A stretch of 64,000 nucleotides of DNA from NCBI GenBank assembly GCA_946553045.1, contig CAMNRO010000001.1, positions 1 to 64,000 of the forward strand. The letters are read 5' to 3'. The translations under genes were made by a program, and so were the position numbers. The DNA comes from an uncultured Porphyromonadaceae bacterium. GTDB lineage: Bacteria > Bacteroidota > Bacteroidia > Bacteroidales > Muribaculaceae. The notes under the pieces were generated by a model, which saw only the letters and a program-made list of their open reading frames with translations, did no database searches and had not been told where the DNA came from. Shown here in pieces: positions 37,325-46,328 of the stretch; the stretch's first letter is position 1; each line of letters starts with the position of its first letter.

Positions 37325-37332
37325 CAAATATA
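37325..37332 (-). promoter_or_regulatory. -7 box (TATATTTG) for the DUF1015 gene
   Basis: On the minus strand TATATTTG lies about 70 bases before the ATG at 37255. Confidence 0.55.
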
Positions 37333-37411
37333 CACTTTTTATGCGAAAAAAAACGATATTGGCGCATAATTGCGGTAACAAAAGAAATTCTTGTGCATAT
37401 TCCGCTAAAAA

Positions 37412-38359
37412 TCAGCGAAACGCAACATTAAATTTGCGTAGCAGACGCAAGGGATGATACGACTCTTTGGCATAACGCAGCCCTGCGTCGCCGGCATCGT
37501 CTTCTCGGTTGATATACTTCAGCTGAGGGTGACGGCGCAGCATTTCGGCCGCAAAGAGTTTATTGATTGTCTCGCCGGCACCGGCCACATCATGATTCAT
37601 CTTCTCGATGTGGACAATCAGAGTATCGCCTATTATCTCAGCTGCCGTAAAGGCCACAACAGCGCCGTCTTCACCACGGAGCACAGCTCCCTCGAAGGGA
37701 TATTTACTGTAATGGCGCAGCACGTCGGCGCACTGGCGTCGCTCGTATTCGGCCATAACCTCGTCGGAGTCGGCCGGCAGAGCGGCAAAAAAGGCGTCGG
37801 CATCGGCGAGAGCTTTTCCTTCGAGAGGCTCAAGAGTCCAATGGGGGTTATCGGTCATGAAACGGTTCACATGATTGCGCTTCTTGTTGTAATGCTTTCC
37901 GGTAAGAGTGGCGAGGTCTGTGGCCGTGTAGATATAGTCGGCCCAATCGTCGAGAGGTGTCACCTCACAGCGGCCTAATGCGACAAGAGACTCAAGCTTA
38001 TCATCGGGAACAGCAGAAAAAAGAGGCTCCGTGCCATAACGAGAACAATATGCCTTAACGGCCTCAACAGAATCCTTGAGCGGCAATGAGCCTATCGGCA
38101 CAGCAAACGAAGGACGCCTCGAAGCGTCCTCGGACAGTCCTTTTATAAACAATGTGTCGGCAACTATACAATATTCATAGTTGAAAAAATCTATCCACAT
38201 ATAAATGCCGCCTATCGAATAATCGCACGAGCGGCTACACTCTCTCTGCAAAAAGGAATTAATGATAGGCAGAGATTCAAAATCTACAGGCCGGAAACAC
38301 AATTCGAGCGGACGGCGCGCGGTTGCCACACTAACTTGAGGCTGATTCATAATCTTCAT
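37412..38359 (-). CDS. DUF2156 (GNAT-like, LPG-lysyltransferase-type) protein
   Basis: The 315-residue protein resembles the C-terminal phosphatidylglycerol lysyltransferase-like domain family (DUF2156). Seen: LCFRPVDFESLPIINSFL, CDYSIGGIYMW, a central KHYNKKRNHVNRFMTDNP and the late KYINREDDAGDAGLRYAKESYHP, which is diagnostic for the group. It has no membrane helices, so it is a soluble acyl or aminoacyl transferase of unknown substrate. An ATG three codons later is also usable. Confidence 0.85.
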   Translation of the reverse strand: MKIMNQPQVSVATARRPLELCFRPVDFESLPIINSFLQRECSRSCDYSIGGIYMWIDFFNYEYCIVADTLFIKGLSEDASRRPSFAVPIGSLPLKDSVEAVKAYCSRYGTEPLFSAVPDDKLESLVALGRCEVTPLDDWADYIYTATDLATLTGKHYNKKRNHVNRFMTDNPHWTLEPLEGKALADADAFFAALPADSDEVMAEYERRQCADVLRHYSKYPFEGAVLRGEDGAVVAFTAAEIIGDTLIVHIEKMNHDVAGAGETINKLFAAEMLRRHPQLKYINREDDAGDAGLRYAKESYHPLRLLRKFNVAFR

Positions 38360-38438
38360 AATAATTGAAACTTCTGCATTAGAAACAGCTCTCCGCCCTC
38401 CATGGTTCTTGATTGCTTTCGCATCGCCGCTATAAATA

Positions 38439-38473
38439 GAGAGGGCGCTGCATTTTTCGTACAGCGCCCTCTC
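38439..38473 (-). terminator. Terminator after the GH3-serine hydrolase gene
   Basis: A 12-bp perfect stem (GAGAGGGCGCTG and its complement) with an 11-base loop lies 26 bases past the stop at 38499 on the minus strand. Confidence 0.75.
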
Positions 38474-38498
38474 GAAAACGGTTATATTTTTTTAAGAA

Positions 38499-41486
38499 TT
38501 ATTTGACAAGAGACTGATAGACATAGCTGAAGAGACGGGGGCGTATTGACAGTTTGTTGAAAGCTGCGTTGTCGCGGGTAGGATCAACACGGTTGGTAAG
38601 GAAGATGAAAATCAGCTCCTCCTTGGGATCTACCCAGAAAACGGTGCCTGTGAAGCCGAGGTGTCCGTAGACCTCTGGCGAAGCCTCGTCGCATGTAGGC
38701 GAATATGCGGGATTCACTGTATCCGGTTTGTCGAAACCGAGACCGCGGCGGCATGTGGGGCTTTTGGCGGTTGTGAACAGCTCAACAGTAGCGGGCGAAA
38801 GCACCTGTACATCGCCATACGTGCCGCCATTGAGCCACATCTGGCATATCTTCGCAAGGTCGTCGGCATTTGCAAAGAGGCCGGCATTGCCCTGTACGCC
38901 TCCTGAAAAGTTGGCCAATTCGTCGTGCACATAGCCATGCACTTTCTGCCTGCGCAAGAACGAGTCGTACTCTGTCGGTGCAATCTCGCTCTTATCCAGG
39001 CGTTCTGCGGGGCGGTATCCGGTTCTATATGCACCGAGCGGCCCGAAAATAGTTTCCTGCACATATTCCTGGTGCGGACGGCCTGTACGGCGCTGCTCTA
39101 TATCCATAAGCAGAGCGAAATTAAGACAGGAATAATTGTAGGACTTGTTCTTCCTCAGGGGGATATTGTAGATTCGGCTCATTACGGTGTCGTAGGTCGC
39201 AGGACCTGTGAAAATGCCCTTTGAGGCCTCTACCGGGAATCTGTCGCTTCTGGTGCGGCTTACTATGTCGGAGCGCATGCGTGCGCTTTTGTTGCCATAT
39301 GCGTTTCGCTGGATTTTGATAGTATGCATTTTATCCGGCTTCGATGTGATGAGGCGTCCTTTATAGGTCATTTCATCGAACATCAGATCGAACATATTCA
39401 TTGATGCCGGCATTCCGGTTTCGTGATACAGCAGTTCGCGGACGGTGATTTCGCGCTTCGCGGAGTCGGTAATTTCGGGTATAATGTCGCCGAGACGGTC
39501 GTCGAGGCTAATCAGTTTCTGATCATATGCCTTCATAATGCCAGGCAGAGTGCCGGTCGCTTTGGAAACCGATGCGAGGTCATAGACAGTCAGCGGCGTT
39601 ACAGCTTTAGCCTCGGGTGTACATGTGATTTTGCCGAATGATTTGTCGTAGATAATATTCCCCCTGCGCGCAACCAGCACCTGGCAGCCCGGATATGCAT
39701 TGGTCTTTAAACCTTCGAGCACGAGAGCGTCGATACTGTCGGTAAGAGATGCCTTGAGCCCTTCGGCAACAGGCGAGGTGAAGCCAAGTCGCGTCTTGGG
39801 CAGGTCGATACCAGCTCCCATCGGGGCCACACCGGCAATATTTACGGGAAGCCGCCCTTCAACGGCAATACCGCCGAAAAGAGCCTCTGCGGCACTTTCG
39901 CGGACTGCGGGAATATCGTCGTAGGCAAACACCATGGCAGCAAGTTTCTGAAGCGGCTCGCCGAATTTGCGGATTCTGAACGGACTTATCATGAATACGC
40001 CAACAACAGGCTTCGAGCCCGACGTAAGCTGCGCAAGAGCCTGACGGGCGGCGGCATTGTCTGAGAATATGGATGCGATGACCACATCGCCCTTTTCTAT
40101 TTTAGCGACTGAAGATGCCGAGAACGCCTCGCCGGAGGTGAAGAAGTTCTCGGTCCGGGCATAGCGGGAGCATGTCGAGGCAAATTCATTGCCCTTGCCT
40201 GCGCCTATGCTCACCACAGAGAACGTACGGTCTGCCAACTTGCCGAGAGGAAGGATATTGCCTTCGTTCCGGGTGACAGTGATAGCGGCCGAGGCCAGCT
40301 TTTTCAACAGGGCGAGAGCCTCGGGGCTGTTCAGCTCGCGGGCAATAGCCGCATAGTCGGTTCCGAGAGGTTTATAGTCGTCAAGACCGAGGTAATATTT
40401 ATAGCGTAGTATCCGCTTGCAACGGTCTTCGACAGTTGCAGCAGGAACTGAGCCGTCGGCCAATGCTGCCATTACGGCATTGATTGAAGAATGCACATTT
40501 TCGGGACAGAGCAGTACGTCGGCTCCCGCGAGAAGAGCCGCAACACAGTTGTTACGTCCTTTTGGATCGACCGCACCCTTCATGCCGAGGGCATCTGTAT
40601 AGATAAGACCTTCGAACCCGCAATCCTTGCGGAGTAAATCTGTAGTCAGAACTTTCGAAAGCGATGCCGGAGTCTCCGACGGATCGATGGCTGGCACGAT
40701 TATATGGCCGGTCATAACGCCCGAGCAGCCCGCGTCGACAAACGACCGGAAAGGAACAAGGTCGATGTCGGCAAGACGCTGACGGCTGTGGTCCACACGT
40801 GTGAGCGCCTTATGCGAATCAGTGCCGGTATCGCCATGTCCCGGAAAATGCTTGGCTACGGCCTGCACACCGGCGTCTTCCATGCCGAGGGAATATGCCA
40901 CGGTAGCTTCGGCAACACGCACAGGGTCTTCACCGAATGAACGCGAACCTATGACAGGGTTTGCCGGGTTAGAATTGACATCGGCATCGGGTGCGAAATC
41001 GGCCTGAATGCCGAGCAGACGGCATTGGCGGCCAACCTCCATGCCATAGTCATAAATGAGACGTTTGTTTTTTATAGCTCCAAGGGCTATGTTTTTAGGA
41101 AAACGAGGCGTATCGGCCACACGCATAGACACACCCCATTCGCCGTCGACAGTCATCAGCACCGGAATGGTTGCCTCGGCCTGGGCCTGGTCTGCAAGAG
41201 AAACGAACTGCTCGATGTTTCCTTCCGAGAAAAGGAGTCCGCCGACACCTTCGGTCTTCACAAGCCGGGTAATGGCAGCGCTTGAGTTTACACCCTGAGT
41301 AGGCACTACCTTACAGCACATGAGCTGCGCCACACGCTGCCGTTGCGACAGCGTGGCATATACAGAGTCGGCCCAGCGTGCCGCATCGGCCTCGCGGCCT
41401 TTTTCAAGATTCGGCCGGACTGCCCCGGCATTAAGACTGCCGGCAAGCACAGCCCCGACAGCCAGACATTTCAGATAATTGTGCAT
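38499..41486 (-). CDS. GH3 beta-N-acetylhexosaminidase fused to a serine hydrolase
   Basis: The 995-residue exported protein has a signal peptide (about residues 1-22). Its GH3 domain carries the NagZ-type loop AKHFPGHGDTGTDSH (residues 211-224, His/Asp acid-base dyad) and the nucleophile in YTDALGMKGAV (Asp298). A GH3 C-terminal domain spans roughly 380-580. A class C beta-lactamase-like domain begins near 600, with SVSKATG (SxxK) and the YSCLNFALLM (YxN) motif. This pairing is typical of Bacteroidota and suggests periplasmic peptidoglycan turnover: GlcNAc-MurNAc hydrolysis plus a peptide-bond hydrolase. It follows the 5'-nucleotidase gene by 28 bases. Confidence 0.95.
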   Translation of the reverse strand: MHNYLKCLAVGAVLAGSLNAGAVRPNLEKGREADAARWADSVYATLSQRQRVAQLMCCKVVPTQGVNSSAAITRLVKTEGVGGLLFSEGNIEQFVSLADQAQAEATIPVLMTVDGEWGVSMRVADTPRFPKNIALGAIKNKRLIYDYGMEVGRQCRLLGIQADFAPDADVNSNPANPVIGSRSFGEDPVRVAEATVAYSLGMEDAGVQAVAKHFPGHGDTGTDSHKALTRVDHSRQRLADIDLVPFRSFVDAGCSGVMTGHIIVPAIDPSETPASLSKVLTTDLLRKDCGFEGLIYTDALGMKGAVDPKGRNNCVAALLAGADVLLCPENVHSSINAVMAALADGSVPAATVEDRCKRILRYKYYLGLDDYKPLGTDYAAIARELNSPEALALLKKLASAAITVTRNEGNILPLGKLADRTFSVVSIGAGKGNEFASTCSRYARTENFFTSGEAFSASSVAKIEKGDVVIASIFSDNAAARQALAQLTSGSKPVVGVFMISPFRIRKFGEPLQKLAAMVFAYDDIPAVRESAAEALFGGIAVEGRLPVNIAGVAPMGAGIDLPKTRLGFTSPVAEGLKASLTDSIDALVLEGLKTNAYPGCQVLVARRGNIIYDKSFGKITCTPEAKAVTPLTVYDLASVSKATGTLPGIMKAYDQKLISLDDRLGDIIPEITDSAKREITVRELLYHETGMPASMNMFDLMFDEMTYKGRLITSKPDKMHTIKIQRNAYGNKSARMRSDIVSRTRSDRFPVEASKGIFTGPATYDTVMSRIYNIPLRKNKSYNYSCLNFALLMDIEQRRTGRPHQEYVQETIFGPLGAYRTGYRPAERLDKSEIAPTEYDSFLRRQKVHGYVHDELANFSGGVQGNAGLFANADDLAKICQMWLNGGTYGDVQVLSPATVELFTTAKSPTCRRGLGFDKPDTVNPAYSPTCDEASPEVYGHLGFTGTVFWVDPKEELIFIFLTNRVDPTRDNAAFNKLSIRPRLFSYVYQSLVK

Positions 41487-41514
41487 GATTGATTTATGAT
41501 CAAGATGTTTTTTT

Positions 41515-43080
41515 CTATTTTGCCGGCGCTACAGACCACCGGTTTCCACGCTCACCTTCAAGCACCTTGCCCTTGCCTTTTCCTTCGGTAAGATAGTAAA
41601 GAAGATCATCGAAAACAGCATTCGGACTTTCTTTAACGAGCGTGCCGTTGGTAAGACCACGCATATAGTCGCCTCCTTTCGAAAGATAATCGATGGTGGC
41701 CACACGATATGTCTTGCTGTCGTCGAGAGGCTTGCCTGAGATGAGAATATCGCGGGCGGCGTAATTCTCACGTCCGCCGATAGTATCATATGTCACTTTC
41801 ACATTGTGGCTCACACCGTTGCCGCCGGTTTTAGCCATCACGTCGAAAACGCTGCGAAGGTCGGACCCTTTTACATCTATTACCGTCACATAATTTCTGA
41901 AAGGAAGAATATTGATTATCTGACCCTTCGAGAACTTGCCGGCAGGAAGGCCGTCGCGGAGACCGCCTTTGTTCGCAATCGAAAAATCGACACCGGAAGC
42001 AATTTCCGAACCGCGCTCGAGCACCCAATCGGAGAAGAAATTAAGCAGTTCAGGCTCGCTGTTTTTCATTTCCCTGTCGGTCTTGCCTACCCACAGAGTC
42101 ATGAGCGAGTCCACCCCATGCCTGTATCTGTCGATTGTAGCCTTAAGAACAGGGTCTGTTTTACCGTCGTACCGGCTGTCAATATCTATAAGCTCATATT
42201 TCGGACGGCCGCCGAGACCGAGGCTGTCGAGATTTATCTCTATCTTGCCGAGTTTGCGGCCTGCTTTGCCGGTCTGGACAACAAGCACCTCCTCGCCGTC
42301 AAGATTTGTCAGACGGCTGCGGGCAGCGCCCTGTTCGGTCTTCGGGTCTATCACATCATGCGAGTGACCGCCTATAATCACATCTATATTGCGCGAATTC
42401 ACGGCCAGCGCCGAATCGCCGACCAATGGCGCCGGATTATAACCGATATGACTAATGGCAATTACGGCATCGACACCCTCCTCTTTCTTGAGTTTCTCGG
42501 CCATAAGATTGGCCGTGGCTATTATAGGCTCGAATTTCAGTCCGTCGTAGTTGCCTTTTGTAATGATACCCTCAGGATCAAGATTGATTCCGATAAGTCC
42601 AATCTTCTTACCTCCATATTCCTTTATAGAATACGGTTTGAACATGCCTGCGAGCGGAGTGTCATCGAGATTATAGTTCGACGCCAGTTTCTCTGAATCA
42701 GACAGTTTCAGAACAGCAGCGAGCGAATCGATACCGTTGTCGAACTCGTGATTGCCGAGAATACGCTCATCGACACCAAGAATATTCTGTATTTCCTGCT
42801 CAACCTCGCCTCCATAAAGATAGAAATAGAGCGTGCCCTGGACTGCATCGCCGGCATCGACCAGCAACACATTTTTCTCTGCACCGCGAATGCTGTCGAT
42901 AACAGCCTTTCGTCTCAGCACACCACCGACATTCCTGCTGTCGGGCTCAATCTGAGAATGAGTGTCGTTGGTATGGAGTATCACAAGTGTATTCGGCTGC
43001 TCGGGCTTTCTGCACGAAGTAAACGGCAAAGCCAACGATACAGCCATCAAAGCGGCCGCAGCCGCACTTATTATTTTCAT
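41515..43080 (-). CDS. 5'-nucleotidase/metallophosphatase lipoprotein
   Basis: The 521-residue protein has an SPII signal (ALPFTSC, Cys 23). The calcineurin-like metallophosphatase domain follows: VILHTNDTHSQIEPD, VDAGDAVQGT, GNHEFDNG, and IGGHSHDV carry the dinuclear metal ligands. The C-terminal substrate-binding domain starts near residue 345, with VTVIDVKGSDLRSVFD and RVATIDYLSKGGDYM. It dephosphorylates nucleotides or related esters outside the inner membrane. The GH3-serine hydrolase gene follows in the same direction. Confidence 0.95.
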   Translation of the reverse strand: MKIISAAAAALMAVSLALPFTSCRKPEQPNTLVILHTNDTHSQIEPDSRNVGGVLRRKAVIDSIRGAEKNVLLVDAGDAVQGTLYFYLYGGEVEQEIQNILGVDERILGNHEFDNGIDSLAAVLKLSDSEKLASNYNLDDTPLAGMFKPYSIKEYGGKKIGLIGINLDPEGIITKGNYDGLKFEPIIATANLMAEKLKKEEGVDAVIAISHIGYNPAPLVGDSALAVNSRNIDVIIGGHSHDVIDPKTEQGAARSRLTNLDGEEVLVVQTGKAGRKLGKIEINLDSLGLGGRPKYELIDIDSRYDGKTDPVLKATIDRYRHGVDSLMTLWVGKTDREMKNSEPELLNFFSDWVLERGSEIASGVDFSIANKGGLRDGLPAGKFSKGQIINILPFRNYVTVIDVKGSDLRSVFDVMAKTGGNGVSHNVKVTYDTIGGRENYAARDILISGKPLDDSKTYRVATIDYLSKGGDYMRGLTNGTLVKESPNAVFDDLLYYLTEGKGKGKVLEGERGNRWSVAPAK

Positions 43081-43434
43081 GATATGTTGTTTTATTTTTT
43101 TCGATTCGACAAATTTACAAAAACTCCATCAATTAGACTCTTCTATGGGCATAATTCAGCTCTGCAGCCAGTCGAAATCATCAAAAAAACTGACGGGTTC
43201 TTTTATAGTACAAACAATTCCACCTCAAATTCTCCCTTGTCGAGACATAGGCAAGCGGCCTTGAATCCTGCCTTTTTATCATTTTTGAAAAGAAAAATAT
43301 CATTATTGGGAATTGTCTGTTCTCCATCTCTCCTAATTTTGCATTTGAAAGCCACCGCTTTGATGTGCGCAGTCTCAAACCTTGACGCTGTAGAGCAAAA
43401 GCGTGGAATGGTCTTCGAAAAAGTTCGAAAATAA
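43081..43434. other. AT-rich intergenic stretch without a recognised gene
   Basis: These 354 bases are noticeably AT-richer than their surroundings. They hold the 5'-nucleotidase promoter (43110-43117) at the left end. An open 79-codon minus-strand reading (43203-43442) has no recognisable motif, and I do not treat it as a gene. Together with the remnant to the right it looks like decayed sequence. Confidence 0.6.
43110..43117 (-). promoter_or_regulatory. -7 box (TAAATTTG) for the 5'-nucleotidase-GH3 operon
   Basis: On the minus strand TAAATTTG lies 29 bases before the ATG at 43080. Confidence 0.55.
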
Positions 43435-43923
43435 TTTGTCAATCCCGATAAAGCTTTCAGAGCAGCACCTCTTTGGGTTTGGAATACCGATGTAACGACC
43501 GACGATATCGACCGAATGCTCGGCGATATGAAAGCGGCCGGTTTCAGAGGCGCTTTTGTGCACCCTCGTCCGGGAATGATAACCGATTATCTTTCGGACC
43601 ACTGGTTCTCGCTCTATAAATACAGTGTGGAAAAAGGAAAACAGCTGGGCCTCGACATCTGGATTTACGACGAGTACTCCTATCCGAGCGGTTTTGTCGG
43701 AGGGCATGTGCCGGCTGAAATGCCCGAGTCGTACAATCAGGGCCAAGGGCTCGCTTTCGACAAATTCACTAAACTGCCTGAGTTACCGAACTCGAGAAAA
43801 AACAGGCCGAATACGACCTCGGCTCTGAAAATATCATAAAAAACCACGCCAAGGTTGCCGGCAATCGGTTCATAGTCGGAAAACGCTCTTATGGAACTGT
43901 TGTCATACCTCCCGGCACGCTTA
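43435..43923 (+). pseudogene. Remnant of a large glycoside hydrolase (N-terminal TIM-barrel fragment)
   Basis: One frame, open from 43435, reads APLWVWNTDVTTDDIDRML, then GFRGAFVHPRPGMITDYL and LDIWIYDEYSYPSGFVGG. This matches the start of the catalytic barrel of large GH106/GH2-like exported hydrolases, in which PLWVWN and YDEYSYPSG are conserved. At about 43780 the similarity shifts by one frame (ELEKKQAEYDL.., then RSYGTVVIPPGT). It ends against the TonB gene at 43923. There is no start codon, signal peptide or C-terminal region; roughly 85-90% of a typical 1000-residue protein is missing, with at least one frameshift and probably internal deletion. Confidence 0.8.
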
Positions 43924-44787
43924 TTATAGTGAATCTTGTTCTGCGGCAGAGTTCTCTTCAGGCAATCTGAAAGCTACGACGACAGTAAAAACACAGTTTA
44001 CATTTCTACCGTCGTCCAGACGGGCCGGACGCACATAATCAATCGAAGAGACAAGCCGTAGTGCTTCCTTATCCAACGCAGGATGTCTCGGTCGTACCAG
44101 ACGCTTATCTGCAATTGTTCCGGTCGAGTCCACTACTATTTCAACAACAACTCTGCCTTCAGCTCTATCCGCTATGGCAGCCTGCGGATATTGCAGATTC
44201 TCCCTGATAAACCTATCGATAGAATCTACATCGGGTTTCACAGGAACCACGGCTATGTTATAGTTACCGTCACTATCTGGTTCATTGTCTCCGTCTATTT
44301 CTCCGACTACAATCTTATTTAAATCTGAAGTCTGTTCAGAAACGACAATTGCTTCTGAAACCTCGTCTTCGGGCAACTCGACCTCGCCGACTACAAGTAA
44401 TTCACTGACTATGGCCGGAGAAGCTATATCTACAGCCTCAACAGTATCCGGCTCATTAAAAGCGACATCTCCTTCCAGTTCCTCTGTGAGGCAACAAGCA
44501 GTATCAGGTATAGCCTCTACAGCAGCCTCTGGAGCAGGAACAGCTGTATTCGCCCCCGTGCAGGCCGACAGCGCTGTAAGACCGGCAAGGAACACTGCTT
44601 TTCCGGCAAGACGGCGCGAGGCAAGTTGTTCTTCAAGATAGCGCACTTCGGCCTCGCAACGCGGACAAGTGCCGGCGCAGTCTCCCTTATACTGACATTC
44701 CGATGTCACATATTCGATATCGTTCGCTTCTGCTATGCGGCGTCTGATTTCCTTCAGAATCCTGCATGTCTGTTTGCCTCGTGCCAT
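43924..44787 (-). CDS. Zinc-ribbon and TonB C-terminal domain membrane protein
   Basis: The 287-residue protein has an unusual N-terminal cytoplasmic domain (residues 1-55) with four cysteines arranged as C..KGDCAGTCPRCEAE, like a zinc ribbon. A short hydrophobic segment follows near residues 62-78 (AVFLAGLTALSACTG). The middle (80-190) is very acidic and rich in Val and Glu. A TonB C-terminal domain spans 195-280 (YPQAAIADRAEGRVVVEIVVDSTG.. VRPARLDDGR). Energy-transducer TonB proteins contact outer-membrane receptors. The Pro/Lys rod of classical TonB is absent and the SAC could alternatively be a lipobox far from the N-terminus. Confidence 0.85.
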   Translation of the reverse strand: MARGKQTCRILKEIRRRIAEANDIEYVTSECQYKGDCAGTCPRCEAEVRYLEEQLASRRLAGKAVFLAGLTALSACTGANTAVPAPEAAVEAIPDTACCLTEELEGDVAFNEPDTVEAVDIASPAIVSELLVVGEVELPEDEVSEAIVVSEQTSDLNKIVVGEIDGDNEPDSDGNYNIAVVPVKPDVDSIDRFIRENLQYPQAAIADRAEGRVVVEIVVDSTGTIADKRLVRPRHPALDKEALRLVSSIDYVRPARLDDGRNVNCVFTVVVAFRLPEENSAAEQDSL

Positions 44788-44816
44788 AGTTCCTCAAAAT
44801 GTATCAGATTATCCTA

Positions 44817-44847
44817 CAAATATAAGTCAAATCGGCGAAAACGACAA
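44817..44847 (-). promoter_or_regulatory. -33/-7 promoter of the TonB-domain gene
   Basis: On the minus strand TTG (44845-44847), a 20-base spacer and TATATTTG (44817-44824) lie 29 bases before the ATG. Confidence 0.65.
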
Positions 44848-44931
44848 TAACACAGCGACAAATATATCACCCGTTCCGACTCGGTTTATATAAAAAATGT
44901 TGCGGAGTCAGCCTATTTAATGAAAAGGTTG

Positions 44932-44939
44932 TATCTTTG
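44932..44939 (+). promoter_or_regulatory. -7 box (TATCTTTG) for tilS
   Basis: TATCTTTG ends 5 bases before the tilS ATG, predicting a leaderless mRNA. Confidence 0.6.
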
Positions 44940-44944
44940 TTGGT

Positions 44945-46327
44945 ATGAAGTGTGAGAGTGAAAACATGCCGTTTTGCCGTGACGTTACCGAGCGGGTGCG
45001 ACGTGCTATGCGCGGAGCATGCGTCGATATTGCGCGCGGGCCTGTAATTGTTGCCCTGAGCGGAGGCGCCGACTCTGTGGCCCTGCTCGCCGTGCTTCGT
45101 CAACTGGGGTGCGACTGCCGTGCCGCCCACTGCAACTTCCATCTGCGCGGCGAGGAATCCATGCGCGACATGCACCATGTGCAGGCGCTCTGCGCTGAAC
45201 TCGGCGTAGACCTCTATATCCGCGACTTCGATGTGCCAGCACAGATGAAGGCAAGCGGCGAATCTGTCGAGATGGCCTGCCGGACGCTGCGTTACCGCTG
45301 GTTCGACGAACTGCTTGACCGTGAACGCGCTTCATATATAGCCGTCGGACATCACCGCGAAGACCGCGCCGAAACATTCATGCTCAATCTAATGCGTGGC
45401 GCAGGCCTCGAAGGCCTCACAAGCATGCGCATGGTCGAAGGAAACGTAATTCGACCCTTGCTTGACCTTTCACGAGAAGAGATCGAGAAGTATCTTGCTG
45501 CATGCGGTCTCGGCTTTGTCACAGACAGCACAAATGCCGAAAACGAATATCGGCGCAACAGTCTCCGCAACCGCGTATTTCCGCTACTTGGCGAAATTTT
45601 CGGCTCTGCCGCCATCGATTCTGTTGTAAAGACCGTCGAAAATCTCGAACGCTCGCGCATCGTCTACAGAGAGGCCATAAAAACAAAATCAGAGCTCTAT
45701 TACGATGGTGTATCGGCCATTGACCTCGCGGCACTTGTCTCTATGGAAAAAGAACCGTCTCTTGTTCTTTTCGAAATACTGCGCGACAAAGGATTCAATT
45801 TCGCCCAGACAACGAAAATGGCGGAGAAGGCGACTGCCTCCGGTCTCGAATTCCGTTCCGCCGACGGCAAAACCATAGCCGAAATTTCTCATGGCAAGAT
45901 ATCGCTCACAGATGCAGCCCGCAGGGTCATTGCCGACCAAAGCCATATCGTAGACATCTCACGAAGCATAAACGAACCGATAGCTATCCGTATAGCTGAA
46001 AAACCGGTAGCCTTGTTCGTGCCTCCGAAAGACACCGGAGCCTTTAATGCTTTTTTTGATGCCGACATTGCTTTGTCAGGACACTGTTGGGAATTGCGAC
46101 ACTATCGCCGAGGCGACCGCATGATTCCATTCGGAGCAAAGCGCTCCAAGCTGATTAGCGATATTTTTGCAAACGCCAAATACAGCGCCGCCGAAAAACG
46201 CCAGGCCTGGTTTCTGACATGCGACGGTGAAATCGTATGGGCTCCCGGGCTCAAGAACTCGGCATTCGCCGCTGTCGGCCCCGAAACACGCAGATTCCTA
46301 CATCTTGAATATATCATACATACTTAA
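44945..46327 (+). CDS. tilS: tRNA(Ile)-lysidine synthetase
   Basis: The 460-residue essential enzyme converts C34 of tRNA-Ile(CAU) to lysidine. The PP-loop is VALSGGADSVALLAVL near residue 36, followed by AAHCNFHLRGEESMRD, YIAVGHHREDRAETFMLNLMRG and RPLLDLSREEIEKYL. The C-terminal TilS substrate-binding domain is visible near residues 385-460 (WELRHYRRGDRMIPFGAKRSK). It ends one base before the next gene, so the glycosidase is co-transcribed with it. Confidence 0.96.
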   Translation: MKCESENMPFCRDVTERVRRAMRGACVDIARGPVIVALSGGADSVALLAVLRQLGCDCRAAHCNFHLRGEESMRDMHHVQALCAELGVDLYIRDFDVPAQMKASGESVEMACRTLRYRWFDELLDRERASYIAVGHHREDRAETFMLNLMRGAGLEGLTSMRMVEGNVIRPLLDLSREEIEKYLAACGLGFVTDSTNAENEYRRNSLRNRVFPLLGEIFGSAAIDSVVKTVENLERSRIVYREAIKTKSELYYDGVSAIDLAALVSMEKEPSLVLFEILRDKGFNFAQTTKMAEKATASGLEFRSADGKTIAEISHGKISLTDAARRVIADQSHIVDISRSINEPIAIRIAEKPVALFVPPKDTGAFNAFFDADIALSGHCWELRHYRRGDRMIPFGAKRSKLISDIFANAKYSAAEKRQAWFLTCDGEIVWAPGLKNSAFAAVGPETRRFLHLEYIIHT

Positions 46328-46328
46328 C

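Noticed and set aside
43203-43442. 79-codon minus-strand frame in the AT-rich gap
   Set aside because: No motif, no clear promoter or ribosome-binding context, and it lies in sequence that looks decayed.
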